Below, piece after piece: positions 7,775-12,200 of a stretch of DNA of 12,200 nucleotides (positions are counted from its first letter, which is position 1; every line of letters starts with the position of its first letter). The notes beneath the pieces are model-generated. The model did not search any database and had not been told where the DNA came from. It worked only from the letters and a program-made list of their open reading frames with translations. Origin of the DNA: Cyclostephanos tholiformis (lineage: Eukaryota; Bacillariophyta; Thalassiosirophyceae; Thalassiosirales; Thalassiosiraceae); the NCBI GenBank assembly GCA_036939975.1, contig JALLPB010000914.1, positions 1 to 12,200 of the forward strand, written 5' to 3'. Both the position numbers and the translations under genes were made by a program.

Positions 7775-7849
7775 TGGCTTCGAAAGTCTGGGTTGTTAAC
7801 AGACAACTTACAGGAGCGAATGCGCAGCTACTTTAGCTCTCGGTGAATT

Positions 7850-10800
7850 ATGTCCGACTTTCAGGCTCCTTCGTCATCGCACACCATACGACGAAGGCCA
7901 CCACACGAGCGGATCTTATCTGGGGGTAACAGCGTCCCTCCAACTTCCATGCATTGTCATCATGTTACGTCTCCGCCCCAATTTTATCCGCCCTTCCAGA
8001 GGCAGCAACGATACCATTATCGAACCGACCAAAATGGTACCACCCACGACATGGCGTACAGTTCGAACGGCAGGGATATGCAAACATTGCGAGGGAGGGG
8101 GTCCTTCGCGAGACCGGAAACCGCGACCGTTCAACGTCTTTATAGTAACTGCAGCATAAGTGTCGCAACCGAGGAGTACGATATACTTCGAATGGAACAT
8201 GGATCTTCCGCGAGGACAATTTCCGCAACAAGGTTGTCGCGCACCATCTCAATGATAATCGTGTGCATCTTCATCTTTTGGGGATCCAAACGGGGAATAG
8301 AACTCGGCATCGGCATGACAAGGGACGCCGTAAACTTCATTTTGGGATATGGTATGATTCACGAAGGCTCATCGAAAAACCAGATGAATGATGAATCACA
8401 ATCGGCACAATCAATCCTATTACATAGCGATGGCCTGAGGGGTTCCGCTGATGCAAAACAGTTTCCGCAACGAAAAGACTACGAACTAACAATACATGAT
8501 CTAAATGCGAAGAGCCATCTGCTCAAGGCGGAAGGACGACAAATAATCAACGATGAGCCCATCGACAATAGTGATCGCGATGGCAAGGGGGATAAGTCAT
8601 ACATGGGTCAAGACTCGACGAATGATTTCTTCTTCGCGGGCGCCGTCGTCGAGACGAAGCGTATTGTCAACGAAAAGGGGCGACTAGAAACGATATCGTA
8701 TCCTGCTCATTCTTACGCTTCTCTCCCCGTGTTGCTAAACTCCGATTCATTCGCTATCAGCATGTGGATAAACCTATCACCGTCTGATGACTGGGAGACA
8801 GTTGGAGTTGTTGAAGATAGTCGTCGTCCTAGAGCTATTCTTTCAACAAGTTCCAAGGGAGACGGAGGATGCCTCTCTAATATTTTGGGAGAGAGGCTAG
8901 TCACTGGTTTTGTGTTATTTGCTCAGCCTCATTATAATGATATAGAGGGAGACGAAGGGATCACATACCGAGTTAGCTTGGAATATGCACTGACTGATAT
9001 AGAATCATGTCGTAATCTCATTGGAGCCAAACAAAACAATCATTTACTCATTCGGGAAGGCGATTGGCATCATATCGCTCTTTTTGTCACAAGAACTGGA
9101 TATGGAGATGTGAGAGTCAGCTTGTATGTTGATGGGGATCTCGCCGGGAGGAATGAAGATGCATCACGTCCATATCCATACTTCGCTCCCGACTCAAATA
9201 CCACAGTCGGCCGATATTCGATTAATGATGGATACGAATTTGATTCTAGCAGCGATCACTTTTACCTAGGTGGCAGAGTTGGTATGTTTTCGTTTTGGGA
9301 AACCGATGACTCTGTATCACCACCATCGCGATCACTCAAACGAATGAAAATCCAATCAGAGAGTGACGAAGACCATGTTGTTCGGGCTATTAACCGTTGC
9401 GCGTTCGATGTCCGTGCAATCCAAGAGCTTTCTCTTCAAGGTCTAACAGTAAAAGAACCCTCGATGCTTTATGCTTTTGATGGACAAAAAAAGCACAACA
9501 TGGCAAGTGATTTGTATTCCAAGTCGGGGAGGGTTGTTAAGGAGCTTATTTCTGGGATGGATGGCGAGATCATTTCTGAGCTGGTAAATGGCATGCCAGC
9601 TCATCATAGGCAACCGTTCATTCCACTAGGAGGCAACCGATACGCTGAATACAAAGATGGTACGTTTGTGCCACCGATATTGAAAGCTTCAGAACGTCGT
9701 GAGCTTAATGAAATATCTCGAGCACGTAGTGACGTTGTAATCAAGGCAATGCAGCATGCATGGAGTGGCTACAAAAAATATGCTTACGGAAGAGACGAGT
9801 TACTGCCCATATCTCAAGATGGACAAGACAACTGGGGAGGTATGGGCACTACTCTCATTGACTCTTTAAGGCAAGTTGTTTGTGTCTATTAATTTGCTGA
9901 ATAGTGACCCATCTCCCATCAAGTCCCTCTCTCATGTTTTTGCAGCACACTGTGGATGATGGGAATGAAGGCAGAGTTTTGGGAAGCTCGAGACTGGATC
10001 AGAGATAATCTCGATTTTAGCCAGGTCAAAAGTGGTGTCTCTGTTTTTGAGACAACAATTCGAAATCTTGGTGGTCTTTTATCCGCATACGATCTAAGTG
10101 GCGATAAGTTGTTTTTATGGATTGCTGATGATTTGGGAATGCGGCTAATGCATTCGTTTGAGAGTAGGACTGGCATCCCATATGGTCAAGTCGAACTATT
10201 CGATGGTGGACGTGCTTATAACACTGGCTGGCATCAAAATGAAGCAGTATTGTCAGAAATTGGTGAGACATCTCCCGGGCAAAGCGATAATAAAAATGTA
10301 TAATATTGCTGACCATTCTCGCATTCAGGTACTTTACAGGTTGAATTTCGATTCCTGGCAAAAGTTACCGGGAAAAGCGAATACGCAACAGCTGTGATGC
10401 GTGCATTAGATGCGTTATTGTTACTTGAAGCAGAATCTGGTTTATATCCGACCTTAATCGACAATACCAAGCAAGAACTCAGCTTTGGAAATCAAGACAT
10501 ATCTGTTGGAGCCATGGGCGATAGCTTTTATGAGTATCTGCTGAAGGTATGGTTGCAAGGCGGAAGGAGAGAAATGAAGTATCGGCGCATGTATGATAAA
10601 TCTGTAAACGGAATCATGGATAAGCTGATACATATGAGCAGGCCTAACTATATGACTTATGTTGCCGAGCTGAAGAGAAACCGCGTCGTTCACAAAATGG
10701 ATCATTTATCATGTTTTCTGGGTGGCAACTTGGCGCTGGGCGCATATACGCACCCGGATGGATTAGAGTCTACGACCGCTCAAAAACAGCTTAAAACTGG

Positions 10801-11300
10801 CAAGCAGCTAGCTTACACATGTTACCAAATGTATGCTCAAAGCAAATCTGGACTGTCTCCGGAATATGTGAAATTTGACAACGAAGGGGGCGACTTTGTG
10901 AAAGGCAATGCTCCTTATTATATTCTACGACCGGAAACAGCCGAGACCTTTTTTATACTATATCATCTTACTAAAGATCATGTATACCGTGAGTGGGGGT
11001 GGGAGATTTTTCAGGCTATTGAAGAGCACTGCAAAACTGATGCAGGCTATGCAGCAATCCAAGACGTCGATACACTGCAACAGAGCGACCGGATGGAGTC
11101 TTTCTTTTTGGCCGAGACATTGAAATATTTATATTTGCTTCAAGACGATACACATGATATTGATTTGCTGAATACAGTGAGTGAAATGTCCCTTGACATT
11201 CTATTGCATCAAGCTTACTTACTCAACGTAACTTGCTCCTCAACGGCAGCATGTCTTCAACACAGAAGCTCATCCACTTCGAGTTCTTAGTTTAGCCTGA
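7850..11300 (+). CDS. Membrane-anchored LamG-like / GH47 alpha-1,2-mannosidase, four exons
   Basis: Exons 7850-9870, 9946-10262, 10329-11176 and 11250-11300 give 1078 residues. The ATG is fixed by an in-frame TGA at 7844-7846. Residues 1-131 are a polar, basic cytosolic tail; a 13-15 residue hydrophobic segment (about 132-146, core MIIVCIFIFWG) predicts a type II ER/Golgi anchor. Residues about 285-545 form a LamG/concanavalin-A-like module (FAISMWINL, GDWHHIALFV, LYVDGDLAG, VGMFSFWE, YAFDG). Residues about 625-1078 are a full GH47 domain: DELLPIS (649-655), FETTIR with E709, GDSFYEYLLK with D844, MDHLSCFLGG and TCYQMY with the family's disulfide pair C908/C944, LRPET with E982, and NTEAHP with calcium ligand T1067. 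These correspond to the known catalytic acids of ER mannosidase I, to which it is closer than to EDEM proteins. It should trim alpha-1,2-linked mannose from N-glycans in the ER or Golgi. Confidence 0.92.
9871..9945 (+). other. Mannosidase intron 1, GC-AG type (75 nt, phase 2)
   Basis: The donor is TTAAG|GCAAGT and the acceptor TTTTTGCAG|C. Joining gives TTLIDSLSTLWMMGMKAEFW, the expected GH47 sequence. No GT in the neighbourhood gives phase 2, which the acceptor frame requires. The remaining donor bases match the strong consensus typical of GC donors. Confidence 0.85.
10263..10328 (+). other. Mannosidase intron 2 (66 nt, phase 1)
   Basis: The donor is G|GTGAGA and the acceptor CATTCAG|GT. 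Joining gives LSEIGTLQVEFRFLAKVTG, matching the conserved GTLxLEF region of GH47 enzymes. Unspliced, the frame stops at 10301-10303. Confidence 0.9.
11177..11249 (+). other. Mannosidase intron 3 (73 nt, phase 0)
   Basis: The donor is ACA|GTGAGT and the acceptor ACGGCAG|CAT. Splicing adds HVFNTEAHPLRVLSLA and a TGA at 11298-11300. NTEAHP carries the calcium-binding threonine of GH47 enzymes, which confirms the exon. If the intron is retained, the frame stays open to 11290 but ends in a Ser/Cys-rich tail lacking that motif. Confidence 0.9.
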
Positions 11301-11460
11301 ATGATTTTGACTGTATTATGATGTGGAATCACAAGCGTCCACAGTTAACAAGGATGACACTGACTCCGTCCATTTTCATTGTTGAGTGGATGCTCCTTTC
11401 GAACGTTGAGCTTCCCGTTGGCTCTCATACTCTGCTTCAGCAGTCCCATTCTCAATTCCG

Positions 11461-11739
11461 ATGACAGATTCTATGACCCGTAAAAGACCTCTTCGAAGTG
11501 CCACGTCTCTACCTCAACTTGGCGATATGGATGGTGAAACTTACTTCAATCCAAACTGTGCATCAGGACCCTGTGAACGTCAGGGCCCAGCTCAACGTCC
11601 GCTCCGTCCGCCGCAGCACGGGCGTCCAAATCATGTGCATCTTATTCGTGGCTTCTGCCCACATACATGCCCTGTTTGTGCACGAGTTAAAGCTTACAAA
11701 GTCTTCACACAGCAGCACTCACCCTTTAACTTAGGCTGA
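11461..11739 (+). CDS. Doubtful ORF downstream of the mannosidase
   Basis: A 92-codon frame starts 160 bp after the mannosidase stop. The product is basic, rich in Pro, Arg, His and Cys (YFNPNCASGPCERQGP; CPHTCPVC), with no domain or membrane segment that I recognise. The +1 frame is also open over most of the same interval, which argues that composition alone explains it. It may be mannosidase 3' UTR, a small unknown gene, or a relic of one. The CPHTCPVC cysteine cluster is the only protein-like hint. Confidence 0.2.
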   Translation: MTDSMTRKRPLRSATSLPQLGDMDGETYFNPNCASGPCERQGPAQRPLRPPQHGRPNHVHLIRGFCPHTCPVCARVKAYKVFTQQHSPFNLG

Positions 11740-11980
11740 TCACATTCCTGTTTGTGCATCATGGTATGATTGTTTAGACATGGGAAGCGTGTTGTCAAGT
11801 AGTAGTAGGGTCAAAGCTGATTTTAATTCCATGTTGTACATTATCTGGATAGTCTCGACCCTGCCCTCCCACGGGTTGATAGATATTTGGAGTTTTCTCT
11901 CTCTCCTTCTTAACCCTCTATTTTAGCGATTTTTAGCGTCAAAGACTCAAATAATGGAGCGTTCCCAAAATAAATTAAAA
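11740..11980. other. Non-coding stretch at the right of the window
   Basis: No open frame of note on either strand. It contains TC-rich sequence near 11893-11910 and short AT-rich runs leading into the palindrome cluster. No tRNA or other RNA gene was recognised. Confidence 0.4.
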
Positions 11981-11981
11981 A

Positions 11982-12136
11982 TTAAGTGTAAAATTTACGC
12001 TTATTTCTCGCTAAACTTGACACTTAACACTCAAATCTCGCTGATTAAAGTGTAAAGTTCACACTTATAAGTGCGAGTTGGTGAACCACTCGCCACGAAT
12101 GACTGTGACTCACTTATAAGTGTGAACTTTACACTT
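11982..12136. repeat. Palindrome cluster with a perfect 26-bp inverted repeat
   Basis: Arms 12048-12073 and 12111-12136 are exact reverse complements, separated by 37 bp. Each arm contains the 12-bp palindrome CACTTATAAGTG. The loop holds a near-palindrome GCGAGT...ACTCGC (12072-12092). A diverged third copy of the arm motif is at about 11985-12004, and TTAAGTGT/ACACTTAA (11982-11989, 12020-12027) makes another inverted pair. TCTCGCT occurs twice (12006-12012, 12036-12042). No transposase is nearby. It could be a MITE-like element or part of one running past the window. Confidence 0.7.
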
Positions 12137-12200
12137 AAATTACCACCAACCTCTTCCGCCGCACTCCGCTCCACACCCCCTCCCTCGTCATCATGCCAAA

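Larger units (their letters stand above)
7458..7849. promoter_or_regulatory. Divergent upstream region of PDZ and mannosidase genes
   Basis: 392 bp between the two start codons. It contains the (CCCTAA)4 array, two G-runs (7644-7649 and 7657-7663, the latter leading into GGGCCC), the inverted repeat at 7697-7710 and a larger imperfect palindrome at 7745-7774. AG|GTAATT at 7698 and TTACAG at 7808-7813 could bound a 116-nt 5' UTR intron of the mannosidase gene, which is speculative. No clear TATA box was seen. Confidence 0.5.

Overview
The window looks like nuclear DNA from a photosynthetic eukaryote. A diatom or related stramenopile is the most likely source. The reasons are short spliceosomal introns (66-75 nt) in an otherwise compact gene, divergent gene pairs with short shared upstream regions, a CCCTAA-type telomere-like array, a plastid-style Ski2-family helicase, and N-termini resembling secretory or bipartite plastid leaders. 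The species call is inference; no rRNA, tRNA or organelle gene is present to anchor it. Introns were placed by hand from splice signals and restoration of conserved protein motifs.

Layout, left to right. Positions 1-1018 are mostly non-coding: a strand-asymmetric, T-poor block (about 190-540) flanked by degenerate ATGCAT-centred repeats, then a 31-codon ORF with a perfect Kozak context (752-847). A two-exon Ski2-like DExH-box RNA helicase of 1341 residues lies on the minus strand (5344 to 1019); its 300-nt intron carries a 35-nt homopolymer. A 270-bp divergent upstream region with a quadruplex-type G-run array separates it from a plus-strand 2H phosphoesterase of the cyclic phosphodiesterase family (5615-6328). 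After about 690 bp without a convincing gene, a small minus-strand single-PDZ protein (7457 to 7020) is head-to-head with a large plus-strand gene (7850-11300). Four CCCTAA units and several inverted repeats lie between them.

The large gene is the most notable. Splicing three introns gives 1078 residues: a basic N-terminal tail, one short membrane anchor, a LamG/concanavalin-A-like module, and a complete C-terminal GH47 alpha-1,2-mannosidase domain closest in motif content to ER mannosidase I. One intron uses a GC donor, and the last intron lies just before the NTEAHP calcium-ligand motif. Positions 11301-12200 hold a doubtful ORF and, near the right edge, a cluster of palindromes with a perfect 26-bp inverted repeat.

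Functionally, the helicase and the cyclic phosphodiesterase both suggest RNA metabolism and share an upstream region, although the helicase may act in the plastid. The mannosidase belongs to N-glycan trimming or glycoprotein quality control in the secretory pathway, with an added module that may bind carbohydrate. No mobile-element gene, CRISPR array or RNA gene was seen.
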